From contig NZ_SSHJ01000001.1 in the NCBI RefSeq assembly GCF_005925345.1, positions 620,001 to 684,000 of the forward strand: a DNA stretch of 64,000 nucleotides, written 5' to 3'. The translations under genes and the position numbers were made by a program. The DNA is from Pedobacter ureilyticus (GTDB taxonomy: Bacteria; Bacteroidota; Bacteroidia; Sphingobacteriales; Sphingobacteriaceae). Positions 44,284 to 54,303 of this stretch are shown here, in pieces; within the stretch, counting starts at the first letter, position 1, and every line of letters begins with the position of its first letter. The notes below the pieces were generated by a model that saw only the letters and a list, made by a program, of their open reading frames with translations, searched no databases and had not been told where the DNA came from.

Positions 44284-45951
44284 CTATTTATTGATTTGTA
44301 ATGATTTTTCTTGTGCTCCGGCTAAAAACTCAGCTTGCTTTTGTGCTTTAGAAACATCTAAGCCCCAAGTTTTGATATTACTGTTTCTATCGCCACTAAT
44401 TTTGAATAACAGATCTGCACTGTTGTAAGTGATATTTTTCAAGTTCACATGATTACCATTTTGGATATTGATTAACGGATTGCCGTGTTCGATGGTTAAC
44501 TTCACGTTAGTGAGGTTAATGTTTTTACCTTCCTGAATATCAATTCCTTTTTTAGATTTAATGTTGATGTTGGTTAAATTGATATTTGCAATGCTCATTT
44601 CTGGCAAACCACGAACAAAAATTGCTTTTTCCGCCCCATCGCACACTACGTTATCGATAAAGAAATCTTTGAAAACCGGCGTTTCTTCGGTAACTGGCAA
44701 CAACACTACCTTAGGCGCATCTCTTTTATCTCCAACCAATGCAATTGGATCTACCGCAGCATAATACATATCAAACAAAATGGCCTCACCAGGGATATCC
44801 ATCATACTGATATCTTTGATATGGATGTTCTCTACCACACCGCCCCTACCTCTAGTAGTTTTAAAGCGCAAACCGATATCGGTACCAATAAAAGTACAAT
44901 CAGAAACGAAGATATTTTTAGCACCCCCACTCATTTCGCTACCGATTACAAAACCACCGTGGGCATGGTAAACCGTGCTGTTTCGGATAATCACATTTTC
45001 TGTTGGCATAGCACGTTTACGGCCCCAAGCATCACGACCAGATTTGATGCAAATACCATCGTCACCTACATCGAAAGTGCTGTTTTCTACCAAAACATTT
45101 TTACAAGATTCGATATCTAGGCCATCGCCATTTTGAGCATACCAAGGATTTTTGGCGTACACATTTCTAATGGTTACATCTTCGCACATCAGTGGATGAA
45201 TATTCCAAGCTGCCGAATTTTGAAAAGTAACTCCTTCTAACAATACCTTCTTACACGAAGTAAAAACCAGCAAATTAGGACGGAAGAAATCTTTAATGCC
45301 CTGATAATAATCCGCAGTTTTATCTGCCCTTACCTCACCAGGATTGCCCTTAATTTTAGAACCCGCTAAGCTTGCTGCCGAAGGATACCAAGTTTTTTGA
45401 TCATCACTTAATACACCGCCAGAAGCTACTAGGTTTTTCCACTGGCTTTCGGTTAACTTGCTCTTTTTCACCATTCGCCAAGCATCGCCACCACCATCTA
45501 CAATACCTAAGCCGGTAACCGCAATGTTGGTTTGGTTTACAGCCCATAAAGGCGATTGGTTGCGCATTTGAGGCAAGCCTTCCCAGTTACTTTGTACCAA
45601 AGGGTACTGACTAAAATCTCTGGTAAACTGCAAAATAGCATTAGCCTGCAAATGTAAGTTCACGTTACTTTTTAGCTCAACCGGTCCGGTAATCCACAAG
45701 CCTTTTGGCACCAACACCACGCCACCGCCTTTTTTATTGCAAGCAACAATGGCATCGTTAATACTTTTGGTAATTAAAGTTATGCCATCGCTTTTAGCGC
45801 CGTAGTTTATAATATTAAAAGTATCTTTTTTAAAAGATGTTTGAGCTACTACTGGCAGGTTGCTAAAAGAATAAGCTTTTTGCGCCTTCGAAATCACTGG
45901 TAAAGCAATAGCGAGCGCTAGTATTGAAGCAATAATTTTCTTCATGTTCAT
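44284..45951 (-). CDS. GH28 polygalacturonase
   Basis: This 555-residue secreted beta-helix enzyme has a signal peptide ending ISKAQ. The GH28 active-site motifs are present with small variations: NGDGLD (Asp276), GDDGICIKSG (Asp297-Asp298), HGG (His331) and RFK (Arg362, Lys364). It hydrolyses galacturonan or similar pectic chains. It is the first gene of the GH28-GH105-PL10 operon. No SusCD pair accompanies it, so uptake must rely on a receptor elsewhere. Confidence 0.92.
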   Translation of the reverse strand: MNMKKIIASILALAIALPVISKAQKAYSFSNLPVVAQTSFKKDTFNIINYGAKSDGITLITKSINDAIVACNKKGGGVVLVPKGLWITGPVELKSNVNLHLQANAILQFTRDFSQYPLVQSNWEGLPQMRNQSPLWAVNQTNIAVTGLGIVDGGGDAWRMVKKSKLTESQWKNLVASGGVLSDDQKTWYPSAASLAGSKIKGNPGEVRADKTADYYQGIKDFFRPNLLVFTSCKKVLLEGVTFQNSAAWNIHPLMCEDVTIRNVYAKNPWYAQNGDGLDIESCKNVLVENSTFDVGDDGICIKSGRDAWGRKRAMPTENVIIRNSTVYHAHGGFVIGSEMSGGAKNIFVSDCTFIGTDIGLRFKTTRGRGGVVENIHIKDISMMDIPGEAILFDMYYAAVDPIALVGDKRDAPKVVLLPVTEETPVFKDFFIDNVVCDGAEKAIFVRGLPEMSIANINLTNINIKSKKGIDIQEGKNINLTNVKLTIEHGNPLINIQNGNHVNLKNITYNSADLLFKISGDRNSNIKTWGLDVSKAQKQAEFLAGAQEKSLQINK

Positions 45952-46308
45952 GTGTGTATTTATAAATGGTTGTTTAAGCTGTGAGTTAACTGTGATGTGT
46001 TACGAGCACTTTTAAAATTCCTTCGAACCCGCAACTCAAAACGCATAACCCGCAACACTATCCTCTAACAAGTCTACAGAGTTTAAGGCAGTAAACGAAC
46101 TAAACAGCCGAAAATAACTGTGCAATCGTTCCCAAATTAATGGTTGTAAACAATAAGTTACAGGAATAACGCCGAATATTTTAAAAACTTAAAGCTCATA
46201 CATTCTATCATGCTTAAATGCTGTCTTCCTTTTTAGAGATGTTTCTTAAACTAAATAATAGTATCTTAGCTTAACCACATTTTTTACTCAACCCAAACGC
46301 ATTATTTA
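45952..46308. other. 357-bp divergent intergenic region, nothing recognised
   Basis: The region lies between the pectin operon (minus) and a serine hydrolase (plus) and must hold both promoters. I found no copy of the TAAAACGTTTTAGCAAA operator, no RNA gene and no strong palindrome. Confidence 0.5.
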
Positions 46309-47436
46309 ATGAAAAAGCTAACACTTACATTAATTTTCCTATCTATTTTTATTAACTGTTTTGCTCAATTTGAAAAAACAGAAGCCCAAATTACCGACTT
46401 GATGAAAAAGATGGAAGTGGTGGGACTGGCAGTAGCAGTAGTAAAAGACAATCAGTTAATTTACCAGCATTCTTTTGGGCAGAAAAGCATTGAAAACAAT
46501 ACGACCTTAACAAATACCGATATTTTTAGAATTGCTTCTATATCCAAATCTTTTGCAGCAACCTCCATAATGCAATTGGCCGAAGCAAAAAAACTATCAC
46601 TAGATGATGATTTTGGCAAATTGGTAGGTTTTAAAATTAGAAACCCAAAATATCCCGAAACGGTTATTACGCTAAGAATGGTGCTCTCACACACATCAAG
46701 CATTAACGATAGCCAAGGTTACTTTAATTTAGATGTGATTAATCCTGCTAAAAATGAAAACTGGGCTAAGTGTTATACCGACAAAGCGCCTGGTACCAGC
46801 TATTTGTATTGCAACCTTAACTTTAATATGGTTGGTGCAGTAATAGAACGCATTACTGGCAAACGTTATGACAGTTATGTTAAACAACACATTCTTTCAC
46901 CATTAAACCTTTACGGAGGTTACTGTGTTGATTCTTTAGATAGCCAGCGTTTTGTTCCACTATATGAATACGAAAATAAAAGCTTCAAATTAGCTGAAGC
47001 CGCTTATGCCCCACGTCGTCAAGAGCTAAGCAATTATCAACTGGGGCACAGTACACCGGTGTTATCGCCAACGGGCGGAATGAAAATATCGGCTGCAGAT
47101 TTAGCCAAATACATGATGATGCACATGAACTATGGTAAACTAGGCAACACCAAAATCATCAATAAAAAAAGCGCTAAACAAATGCAAATGGCACTAAGTG
47201 ATGAAGAAGGTTATGGTTTGGCCCTATTAAACACCACCAACGTAATTGATGGCGTGGCACTAACTGGCCATACTGGCTCGGCTTATGGGCTATACAGCGC
47301 CATGTTTTTTGACCCAAAAGAGAAATTTGGCTTTGTAATGATTACCAATGGTGCAAATGGTAAAATGGAAAAAGGATTTAGAGCAGTTACCAGAGAAACG
47401 CTAGGTATACTTTATGAAAACTTAATTAAAAACTAA
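46309..47436 (+). CDS. Serine hydrolase of the beta-lactamase/PBP4-like family
   Basis: This is a 375-residue secreted protein (signal ends NCFAQ). The class C-like active site is visible: Ser77-x-x-Lys80 (ASISKSF), Tyr167-x-Asn169 (YLYCNLN) and an HTG triad in place of KTG (TGHTGSAYG). Family members include D-aminopeptidases, esterases and beta-lactamase-like proteins; the substrate is not evident, and antibiotic hydrolysis should not be assumed. Its 3' end overlaps the convergent PAS-LuxR gene by 4 bp. Confidence 0.85.
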   Translation: MKKLTLTLIFLSIFINCFAQFEKTEAQITDLMKKMEVVGLAVAVVKDNQLIYQHSFGQKSIENNTTLTNTDIFRIASISKSFAATSIMQLAEAKKLSLDDDFGKLVGFKIRNPKYPETVITLRMVLSHTSSINDSQGYFNLDVINPAKNENWAKCYTDKAPGTSYLYCNLNFNMVGAVIERITGKRYDSYVKQHILSPLNLYGGYCVDSLDSQRFVPLYEYENKSFKLAEAAYAPRRQELSNYQLGHSTPVLSPTGGMKISAADLAKYMMMHMNYGKLGNTKIINKKSAKQMQMALSDEEGYGLALLNTTNVIDGVALTGHTGSAYGLYSAMFFDPKEKFGFVMITNGANGKMEKGFRAVTRETLGILYENLIKN

Positions 47437-48104
47437 ACCAAATTAAAAGCTTGGGCAAATTTTACCGCATCATAATTGTTTTTAAGCGCTAGTTTTTGCC
47501 TAATGTTTCTTCTATGGGTATCTACCGTTGATAAGGCGATAAAAAGTTGGTCGGCAATTTCAATAGAGCTTAAACCTAGGGCCATAAGTTTTAAAATTTC
47601 TATTTCTCGGGCAGATAATTTAGCAAACACCATCGCATTATTACGTAAAAACCGTATATCGTCCATTAATCGGTTTATTTTAATGGTAATGTGGTGCTCT
47701 GGATCTAACGGACTAGCGGTAGTAATTACATGCGTGGGTGTCCCCTCTTCATCCTTTAAAAAAACCGAAGTATTACTGGCGTATAAACGCCATTCGCCAG
47801 TTTTAGATTTTACTTGCTGAAAATAGGAAGAAGGTTGCGAAGTGCTTTCGGTTACCCTATTGTGAATTTTCGGGGAAGTTTCGGCGTCATCTTCAGTATT
47901 AAAATAGCGTGCCACATATTCCTTTGGATCTATGGTTTGCAACTCCGCCAAGTTTACTCCTAAAATATCTAAACCAATTTTATTCATGTAAACCACGCTA
48001 AAATCTGGCACATGGTGCACAATTATCGGAATCGGAAAATCATCAGCGTATGTACTAAGAGACTTTAACTTTTCTTCTAATTTTAAATGCAATAAAAACT
48101 TCAT
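47433..48104 (-). CDS. PAS-LuxR transcriptional regulator
   Basis: This 223-residue cytoplasmic regulator has an N-terminal PAS-like sensor (about 20-140; FSVVYMNKIGLDILGV, SKTGEWRLYASNTSVF) and a C-terminal GerE helix-turn-helix (about 158-215; LSAREIEILKLMALGLSSIEIADQLFIALSTVDTHRRNI). It lacks a receiver domain, so it probably senses a small ligand or redox state directly. Divergent from the exopolysaccharide-like operon at 48332 across 227 bp, it is a candidate regulator of it, but convergence with the hydrolase gene is equally compatible with an unrelated target. Confidence 0.85.
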   Translation of the reverse strand: MKFLLHLKLEEKLKSLSTYADDFPIPIIVHHVPDFSVVYMNKIGLDILGVNLAELQTIDPKEYVARYFNTEDDAETSPKIHNRVTESTSQPSSYFQQVKSKTGEWRLYASNTSVFLKDEEGTPTHVITTASPLDPEHHITIKINRLMDDIRFLRNNAMVFAKLSAREIEILKLMALGLSSIEIADQLFIALSTVDTHRRNIRQKLALKNNYDAVKFAQAFNLV

Positions 48105-48331
48105 CGGTAAATGCTAAAACAACTAAATATAAGCGTATAAAAATATAAAATTTTGAAACCTGCAAACACAAACTGTAGATTTTTTTCCTGCAATTTACCC
48201 AGCTTCTTTTAATTAAGTTTCTATTTTCGCAGTAGAGCTTTAGAGAATGTAACTATTCGCTAAAATTACCGCTATTTAAAGATAAATATTGCAACTGTAT
48301 TTGCTGGTATGCAATTTGACTAACCTAACTT

Positions 48332-49579
48332 ATGAAAATGATTAGATTGATCTCATTCAATTTTTGTTTACTACTACTATTTACCAGCTCTATTTTTGCA
48401 CAAGACATCAGCAATTTAACAGCCGATGAGCTTTATAATAAAGCCAGAGAGCTACCTAAAGATAAAGACAGCTATCCTAAAACCATTAAACTATTAAAGC
48501 TTGCGCTAGAAAAAGATCAAAATTACGCAGATGTACGTCTATTATTGGGCAGAGTTTATACTTGGAATGGAGATTTAGATAGCGCTAGGTTACAACTTAA
48601 CCAAGTAATTGCTAGGGGTAAGCAAATTGAAGAAGCATATTCGGCTATTTTTGATGTGGAGTTTTGGAACCAAAACTTCGGCAGAGCTTTAGATCATGCC
48701 AACCAAGGCCTGCTTTACACGCCTAACTCTACAGAATTATTCATAAAAAAAGCAAAAGCACTAAGCGCCTTAAACCAGCAAAGGCAAGCATTGGCATTGT
48801 TGAAAAACTATCTCAAAGATCACCCACAACAAGATTCGGTAAAAAACTATTACGATCTTTTAAGAAAAGAATACACTACCAATATCATTAGTTTAGGCTA
48901 CGAGTATGTTTATTTCGACAAACGTTTTGATGACCCGTGGCATTATACCACCTTAGATTATACCAGAAAAACCAGTTTTGGGCCTGTTACCGGGCGGTTA
49001 ATCTACAGCAATCGATTTAATAAAAATGGCTTACAGGGAGAAATTGACGCCTATCCAATTATTTCAAAAAAAATAAACGCATATGTGGGTATGGCATTTT
49101 CTAACGCTGCTATATTTCCTAAATTTAGAACAGGTGCATCTTTATATTACGTTTTCCCTAAAAATTTTGATGCCGAAACAGGTTTTAGGTACTTAAACTT
49201 TGATTCGCTACAGGTTAGTTTGGCGGTAATAGGTCTTGGTAAATATGTTAAAAATTGGTACTTCAACTTACAATCTTATATTTCGATAAGCACTAAAATC
49301 CCTGCAAATGCGGTTATATTAAGCGCTAGATACTATTTTTTCGATCGGTTTAATTTTGCGGGAGTTCAAATTGGGACGGGAATTTCTCCTGATGACCGCG
49401 TTCGCAACATTAACCAAGCATTAAATTACAAATCGTACAAATTGGGTTTAAGTTATGCAAGAGATATCTTTACCAACACATCTTTAGCCGCAAATGCGAT
49501 TTGGTATTATGAAGAATTTGCTCCAAATATTTGGGGCAACCAAATAGGTATAAATGTTACGCTAAACAAACGCTTTTAA
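48332..49579 (+). CDS. TPR protein with YaiO-type outer-membrane beta-barrel
   Basis: This 415-residue protein has a signal peptide ending IFAQ. Tetratricopeptide-like repeats follow (about 45-190; YPKTIKLLKLALEKDQNYADVRLLLGRVYTWNGDLDSA, then RALDHANQGLLYTPNSTELFIKKAKALSALNQ). The C-terminal region (about 190-415) has alternating aromatic strands ending in TLNKRF, as in YaiO-family barrels. A TPR plus barrel is also the plan of PgaA and BcsC exporters, so a role in exopolysaccharide export is plausible given the GT2 gene nearby. It is cotranscribed with the next gene. Confidence 0.82.
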   Translation: MKMIRLISFNFCLLLLFTSSIFAQDISNLTADELYNKARELPKDKDSYPKTIKLLKLALEKDQNYADVRLLLGRVYTWNGDLDSARLQLNQVIARGKQIEEAYSAIFDVEFWNQNFGRALDHANQGLLYTPNSTELFIKKAKALSALNQQRQALALLKNYLKDHPQQDSVKNYYDLLRKEYTTNIISLGYEYVYFDKRFDDPWHYTTLDYTRKTSFGPVTGRLIYSNRFNKNGLQGEIDAYPIISKKINAYVGMAFSNAAIFPKFRTGASLYYVFPKNFDAETGFRYLNFDSLQVSLAVIGLGKYVKNWYFNLQSYISISTKIPANAVILSARYYFFDRFNFAGVQIGTGISPDDRVRNINQALNYKSYKLGLSYARDIFTNTSLAANAIWYYEEFAPNIWGNQIGINVTLNKRF

Positions 49580-49582
49580 GTG

Positions 49583-50746
49583 ATGAAGAAGATACCTATT
49601 AGCAAATTGTTGTTTTATCTCTTAATTGGCGCACCCATTTGGATGTTTCTTACTTGGCTAATTTGGCCTAAAAAAAAGTTAACCATTGCCATTGTAGATA
49701 AAACGGTATTGTTTACCAGCGGACAAGAACATGCTTCGCTAAATTGGATTTTAAGAAATAACAAGTACAGTAAAACCTCTACAGATTTATATCAACTAAA
49801 GAAAGACTATTTTGGTTTTTTTCCCAATAAAAACAGAAAATTTGATTTAAAAGGGTTAGAAAGGTTTTCTGAAAAAGGCATAGAAAAGTTGAGTAAAGAC
49901 GCAGAAATGGCCTACTTTACCGATACGTACGGCGTATACTCGAAGGAATGGTACTTGGAAAAAAACATTATAGAAAGGCAGAGGCTGTTGTATGGTGGCC
50001 TATCTGCCCAAGATATGCTTTTCCTCAAAAAAATGAAGGAGAAGAAGAAACTTGTTATCACCGAATTTAACACCTTTGCAACCCCTACTCCCGAAAATGT
50101 AGCGAAAGATTTTGAGCAAACTTTTAAGATAAAGTGGACAGGCTGGGTTGGCAAATACTTCGACTCTTTTGACACCACACAAAACAGAGAAATACCCAGA
50201 TGGCTAATTGATAATTATAAATCACAAAACAATAACCAATGGCCATTTAAAAAATCGGGGATTGCATTTGTGAGCAAAGAAGATAAGATTGTGATACTAG
50301 AGTACGTAACGCATTTGGTTTCTGAAATTCCGTTAATTGTAACCGCCAAAAAAGAGCGCCAAACCTACCGTATCCCTAAACGTATCAAGTATCCATTTTG
50401 GTTTGATGTGGTGCAAACTTCTAGGGCCAATAAAATAGTATCGTTTTACGACATAAAGACCAACAAAGAAGGGCTAGAAATACTAGCGAAAAATCACATT
50501 CCACCTCAATTTCCTGCAATTATTGCTCACTACGAAAAGGATTATAAGTTTTTCTATTTTTGTGGAGATTATGCCGACAATCCCATTTCACAGGGAGGTT
50601 CTTACTTTAAAGGCATCAGTTATTTTAGAAAGCTTTTCTACAATGACGATGTTGCTGCCGAGAGAATCAGTTTTTTCTGGGAATTTTATAAACCTATGAT
50701 TGAAACCATCTTAGAAAGGTACCGAGAAGATTTAAAGTCGAATTAA
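49583..50746 (+). CDS. Unrecognised membrane-anchored protein in the exopolysaccharide-like cluster
   Basis: I do not recognise this 387-residue protein. One N-terminal membrane segment (about 8-28; LLFYLLIGAPIWMFLTWLIW) is followed by a long mixed alpha/beta domain, probably periplasmic. Repeatedly aromatic, acid-containing segments such as AYFTDTYGVYSKEW, LVITEFNTFATPTP and KWTGWVGKYFDSFD resemble barrel-type carbohydrate enzymes, but no family signature can be named. It begins 3 bp after the YaiO-type gene (GTG at 49580, ATG at 49583), so the two are translationally linked. A polysaccharide-modifying role like PgaB is only a hypothesis. Confidence 0.7.
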   Translation: MKKIPISKLLFYLLIGAPIWMFLTWLIWPKKKLTIAIVDKTVLFTSGQEHASLNWILRNNKYSKTSTDLYQLKKDYFGFFPNKNRKFDLKGLERFSEKGIEKLSKDAEMAYFTDTYGVYSKEWYLEKNIIERQRLLYGGLSAQDMLFLKKMKEKKKLVITEFNTFATPTPENVAKDFEQTFKIKWTGWVGKYFDSFDTTQNREIPRWLIDNYKSQNNNQWPFKKSGIAFVSKEDKIVILEYVTHLVSEIPLIVTAKKERQTYRIPKRIKYPFWFDVVQTSRANKIVSFYDIKTNKEGLEILAKNHIPPQFPAIIAHYEKDYKFFYFCGDYADNPISQGGSYFKGISYFRKLFYNDDVAAERISFFWEFYKPMIETILERYREDLKSN

Positions 50747-50982
50747 TGAGAGTTTTGGGCTTAACCTAGTCTAGCTGACCTTAAAATGAAAATACGATAA
50801 CTATTGGATTTATTTTACTGCGTAGTTTTCCTCATTGCTACAGGTATGGCCCGGCTTGTAGGTGTTTTTTTTAAACTTATTTTCAATATACGCCTTTAAC
50901 TACTTAATAAACAATCAAAAACATACAAAACTCAGGTTAATTTGGTGCGTAAGAAAAACCTCAAATGGGCATCAAAATACAA

Positions 50983-51693
50983 TTAATCAATATAGTTTTC
51001 TTTGTAAATGTCCACCTCCGGCTCTTCCTCAAAATAAAAGGCACACGTTTTTTCTAGTAGATAGGCAGATTTAGAAACTTTAACTCGAAATAAAACACTT
51101 TTCTCCTCTTCTGGAAGTGAAGAAACACCAAAAAACAGCATCAATAACCCAACCGTAACTATTACAAATGCTGATATTGTTTCTATAAAAACAAGCTTAC
51201 GTGCTGTTTCAAGTAAAAACCAAAGCAACACCAAAACCAAAATTACACCTCCAAACCAATAGTAATTTGGCGAAAACCATTTTGTTAGCTCAATATGTTG
51301 ACCTAAAGGTAGGGTTTCGCCTAGTAACATTTTAGTTTCGAAAAAATACTTAGCCAGTAGCAACTCCACCAAAAGGTAAAGCGCAAATAAAATATAGTTC
51401 ATAATTTTAAGCGCTAAGCCTCTCATATTTGAAAAAAAAATTACAACATAAGGAATAAACAAAATTGGTAAAGATTTTAAGAAATAAATAAAACTAGACA
51501 ACATACCATCGGCCATTAACGAGATTGAATTGCCGTGCACCTGCTTTGAAAAATAATAGAAGCCTATTTCTGCAATTCGGATAAGCAGCAACATTAATAA
51601 CAATATAATGGCCTGCTTTACGAACAAAATTACGCAGGTTTTAAACTTAGCTAAAATGGGATATTCTGGTGCTTCAAATAAAGTATTTTCCAT
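50983..51693 (-). CDS. Small polytopic membrane protein next to GT2
   Basis: This 236-residue protein has about five membrane helices (roughly 20-47, 62-86, 91-115, 143-162, 168-190) and a cytoplasmic or periplasmic C-terminal tail of about 45 residues. It has no known family motif. The 1-bp overlap with the GT2 gene suggests they function together, in the position that PgaD-like partners occupy beside PgaC. It is the last gene of the four-gene minus-strand operon. Confidence 0.75.
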   Translation of the reverse strand: MENTLFEAPEYPILAKFKTCVILFVKQAIILLLMLLLIRIAEIGFYYFSKQVHGNSISLMADGMLSSFIYFLKSLPILFIPYVVIFFSNMRGLALKIMNYILFALYLLVELLLAKYFFETKMLLGETLPLGQHIELTKWFSPNYYWFGGVILVLVLLWFLLETARKLVFIETISAFVIVTVGLLMLFFGVSSLPEEEKSVLFRVKVSKSAYLLEKTCAFYFEEEPEVDIYKENYID

Positions 51694-53144
51694 TAAGTTG
51701 TTGTATTTGCTGTGCTGTTTAAGGCTTCTGCATTTTTAAATCCTTTGCGTGTCATTGTGCCCCAATTGTTTTTACCTCTAAATTTATGAACATTGCCCTG
51801 GATTGCCCAAATTACCGTAAGCGGATGATATAAAATTGGCTCTAAAAAGGCTGCTAATAAAAGTTTTGCTAAATCCTTACCTTTGGTATATTGCTGGTAT
51901 GACATTTCTTCGAAAAAAATGGCCACCGTGCTTAGCATTACAGAAAAACAATAGACCATGGAAAGTAATATCAACGAAAATTCCCAATTGATATTCCCCA
52001 TGAGTGCCAGCAAAATAAAAACACACACGCCAAAAGCCTCTACAATGGGCGCCAACCACTCAAAAAAGAGCCAATAAGGGTAGCTTAACATTCCCAAAAT
52101 ACCATATCTAGGGTTAAAAAAGAGGTCTTTATGTGTCCATAGGGTTTCTATAGTACCTCTAGTCCATCTGTTGCGCTGCCTACCTAAAATCTGCAAATCT
52201 GCAGGGGCTTCGGTCCAGCACAAGGGGTCTGGAATGTAAACTACCTTAAACCGCCTATCCTGCTCGTACATGTACCTTCTCATCCTTACCACCAGTTCCA
52301 TATCTTCGCCCACGGTGGTATGGTCATAGCCTCCAACTTTAATTACGATGTTCTTATCAAACAAGCCCATTGCACCAGAAATAATCAGTAAGCCGTTAAG
52401 CCGGCTCCATGCCATACGGCCCATTAAAAAGGCCCTAATATACTCTAAAACCTGAAAACGAGGCCATAAATTACGAGGCATATTTACTTCTACCAGCTTG
52501 CCATCTTCTACCTTACAAGAATTGGCTATACGCACCACCCCACCAGTTGCGATTACTTGATACTTTTCTTCTAGGTAAGGCTTTGCCAGCTTCAAAATTG
52601 CATCTTCTTGTACAATACAATCTACATCTATGCACAATAGCAGGTCTTTCCCCGAAACATTAATACCAGCGTTTAAGGCATCTGATTTACCACCATTAAC
52701 TTTATCTACGATGGTTAATTTAGAGAAAGAAGGCAGCTTAGATTTATAAACACCTTTAATTTCGTTACAAGTTATCTGATAATTTACCGCAAAGTCAACC
52801 TTTTCTAACTGATAATAATCGAACATACGCTGAAAGGTATGATCTGTACTTCCATCGTTAATAATGATAACCTCGTAGTTGCCATAATGTAGAGACAACA
52901 GCGATCTAATATTTTCTATAATGGTGGCTTCTTCGTTATAGGCAGGAGCTAAAATAGATACTGAAGGAGCTAGCGGCGACACCAGAATTTCGCGGTAGTT
53001 CACATAGCTATTCTTTTTCATATAGCTATTCATCTCTATGGCCGAAAGCAGCGTAAAAATAACATACGAACCCATAACCACTACAGCATAATAGAATATT
53101 GCGTTGTTGAAAATAGTTTCGAAATCTGTTAAAAACTCTCTCAT
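51693..53144 (-). CDS. Processive family 2 glycosyltransferase (polysaccharide synthase)
   Basis: This 483-residue inner-membrane synthase has one N-terminal helix (about 16-36), a GT-A catalytic domain and three or four C-terminal helices (from about 350). Motifs are APAYNEE (66-72), Asp97 (IINDGST), GGKSDALNAG (151-160), Asp173-x-Asp175 (DVD), the acceptor/base Glu280-Asp281 (VGEDMEL) and Gln323-x-x-Arg326-Trp327 (RQRNRW). QxxRW marks processive synthases such as those for PNAG, cellulose or hyaluronan. The polymer is not known. No PilZ domain is visible, so control by c-di-GMP, if any, is through another protein. Confidence 0.9.
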   Translation of the reverse strand: MREFLTDFETIFNNAIFYYAVVVMGSYVIFTLLSAIEMNSYMKKNSYVNYREILVSPLAPSVSILAPAYNEEATIIENIRSLLSLHYGNYEVIIINDGSTDHTFQRMFDYYQLEKVDFAVNYQITCNEIKGVYKSKLPSFSKLTIVDKVNGGKSDALNAGINVSGKDLLLCIDVDCIVQEDAILKLAKPYLEEKYQVIATGGVVRIANSCKVEDGKLVEVNMPRNLWPRFQVLEYIRAFLMGRMAWSRLNGLLIISGAMGLFDKNIVIKVGGYDHTTVGEDMELVVRMRRYMYEQDRRFKVVYIPDPLCWTEAPADLQILGRQRNRWTRGTIETLWTHKDLFFNPRYGILGMLSYPYWLFFEWLAPIVEAFGVCVFILLALMGNINWEFSLILLSMVYCFSVMLSTVAIFFEEMSYQQYTKGKDLAKLLLAAFLEPILYHPLTVIWAIQGNVHKFRGKNNWGTMTRKGFKNAEALNSTANTTT

Positions 53145-53146
53145 TT

Positions 53147-54289
53147 CTATCTAATACGATCGTCTAGCACGTGCTTAATCAATGCTTGGTTTTCTTGTCC
53201 TGTTTGTAGGTAAATTGTTCTTAATTTTTCTTCGCCATGGTCTGGATCTATTTTTATAGCATATAGGGCTTCTTTTTTAATCTTTACATCAGCAGAATAA
53301 ATTCTGGAAGAAAGGAACTCCGAATAGTTTCCAGAAGCAATTTTACCTAAGGCGTTTAAAATTTCCAATTTAATTTCTTCAGAATGATTGAAGTAGATTT
53401 CGAACATGAAACTCTCTGCATCTTCTAGCTCTAATTTCCCTATAATTTCTACAGCTTTTCTTACAATTTTAGGGTTTTGATGTTTAAGCAACTTAATTAC
53501 TTCTTGTGCAGCATCAAACTGCATAAAATGATCTACCAGTTTTAGGCATAGCATTACCACCGTATCATTAGAAGAATAAAGCCATTTTGAAAAAGACGGA
53601 ATAGTGAGTTTCTTATGTTTGGTAATAATTTCGAACAACACCACTTGGTGCCAATCTAAAATTCGTTCTTGTGCCCTATCCAAAAAATGGAATGGGTCTG
53701 ATTGAGAGAGCTTAATGTACGCCGCCTGAGCCTCCATACGTAATAGCGCATTTTCATCATCCGTATACTCTACGATTAGATGAGCCATCTCCATCAAATC
53801 CATTTCATTGGCTTCTCTTATGCCTTCAATTTTAGTTTCCCAATTTCTATTTTTGATTTTTCTTTTAGCCTTTTTATCAAGGCTAAGCTTTCGATACATT
53901 AACGATAGAACTTCCGCAGTTTTACCGGTAAAATTTTTATGGTAGGTTAGAATTTTCTCAACCAATATACTGTTAACCACCTTACTACGCAATGGTATTT
54001 TCTTTAGTTTAGGATAAAAATGCGCAACAACTTCGTGAGGATGATCAGTCTCATCAAAAACAATCATATTAGCCAGTAACACGCTAATATAATCGTCCCA
54101 ATACTTCATACGCTTACTTCTTACAGACCTAACCGCTCTTCTAACCATCATATAGAGGTATAGCTCTATGGCAGTAATGACACAGAAAAGAATAATCAAC
54201 AGCGACACCCTAATGTTAGTAGGAAAATAGGGCAATCGGTCTGTATAAATCTGACCTATATAATTAAATAAAGTATTGAAAATGCTCAT
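53147..54289 (-). CDS. Membrane-anchored HEAT-repeat protein
   Basis: This is a 380-residue protein with one N-terminal membrane helix (about 25-50; SLLIILFCVITAIELYLYMMV), then a basic stretch and alpha-helical HEAT-like repeats (about 170-370; ENALLRMEAQAAYIKLSQ, DTVVMLCLKLVDHFMQFDAAQEVIKLL, PKIVRKAVEIIGKLELEDAESFMFEIY, EEIKLEILNALGKIASG). It is probably a cytoplasmic-facing scaffold holding synthase and regulator at the membrane. It is 2 bp before the GT2 gene and 14 bp after the receiver gene. Confidence 0.8.
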   Translation of the reverse strand: MSIFNTLFNYIGQIYTDRLPYFPTNIRVSLLIILFCVITAIELYLYMMVRRAVRSVRSKRMKYWDDYISVLLANMIVFDETDHPHEVVAHFYPKLKKIPLRSKVVNSILVEKILTYHKNFTGKTAEVLSLMYRKLSLDKKAKRKIKNRNWETKIEGIREANEMDLMEMAHLIVEYTDDENALLRMEAQAAYIKLSQSDPFHFLDRAQERILDWHQVVLFEIITKHKKLTIPSFSKWLYSSNDTVVMLCLKLVDHFMQFDAAQEVIKLLKHQNPKIVRKAVEIIGKLELEDAESFMFEIYFNHSEEIKLEILNALGKIASGNYSEFLSSRIYSADVKIKKEALYAIKIDPDHGEEKLRTIYLQTGQENQALIKHVLDDRIR

Positions 54290-54303
54290 GTTTTAGCATT
54301 AAC

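Noticed and set aside
46309..47436. Antibiotic-resistance beta-lactamase
   Set aside because: SxxK and YxN are common to many serine hydrolases, and the HTG triad and overall sequence do not support a specific resistance enzyme.
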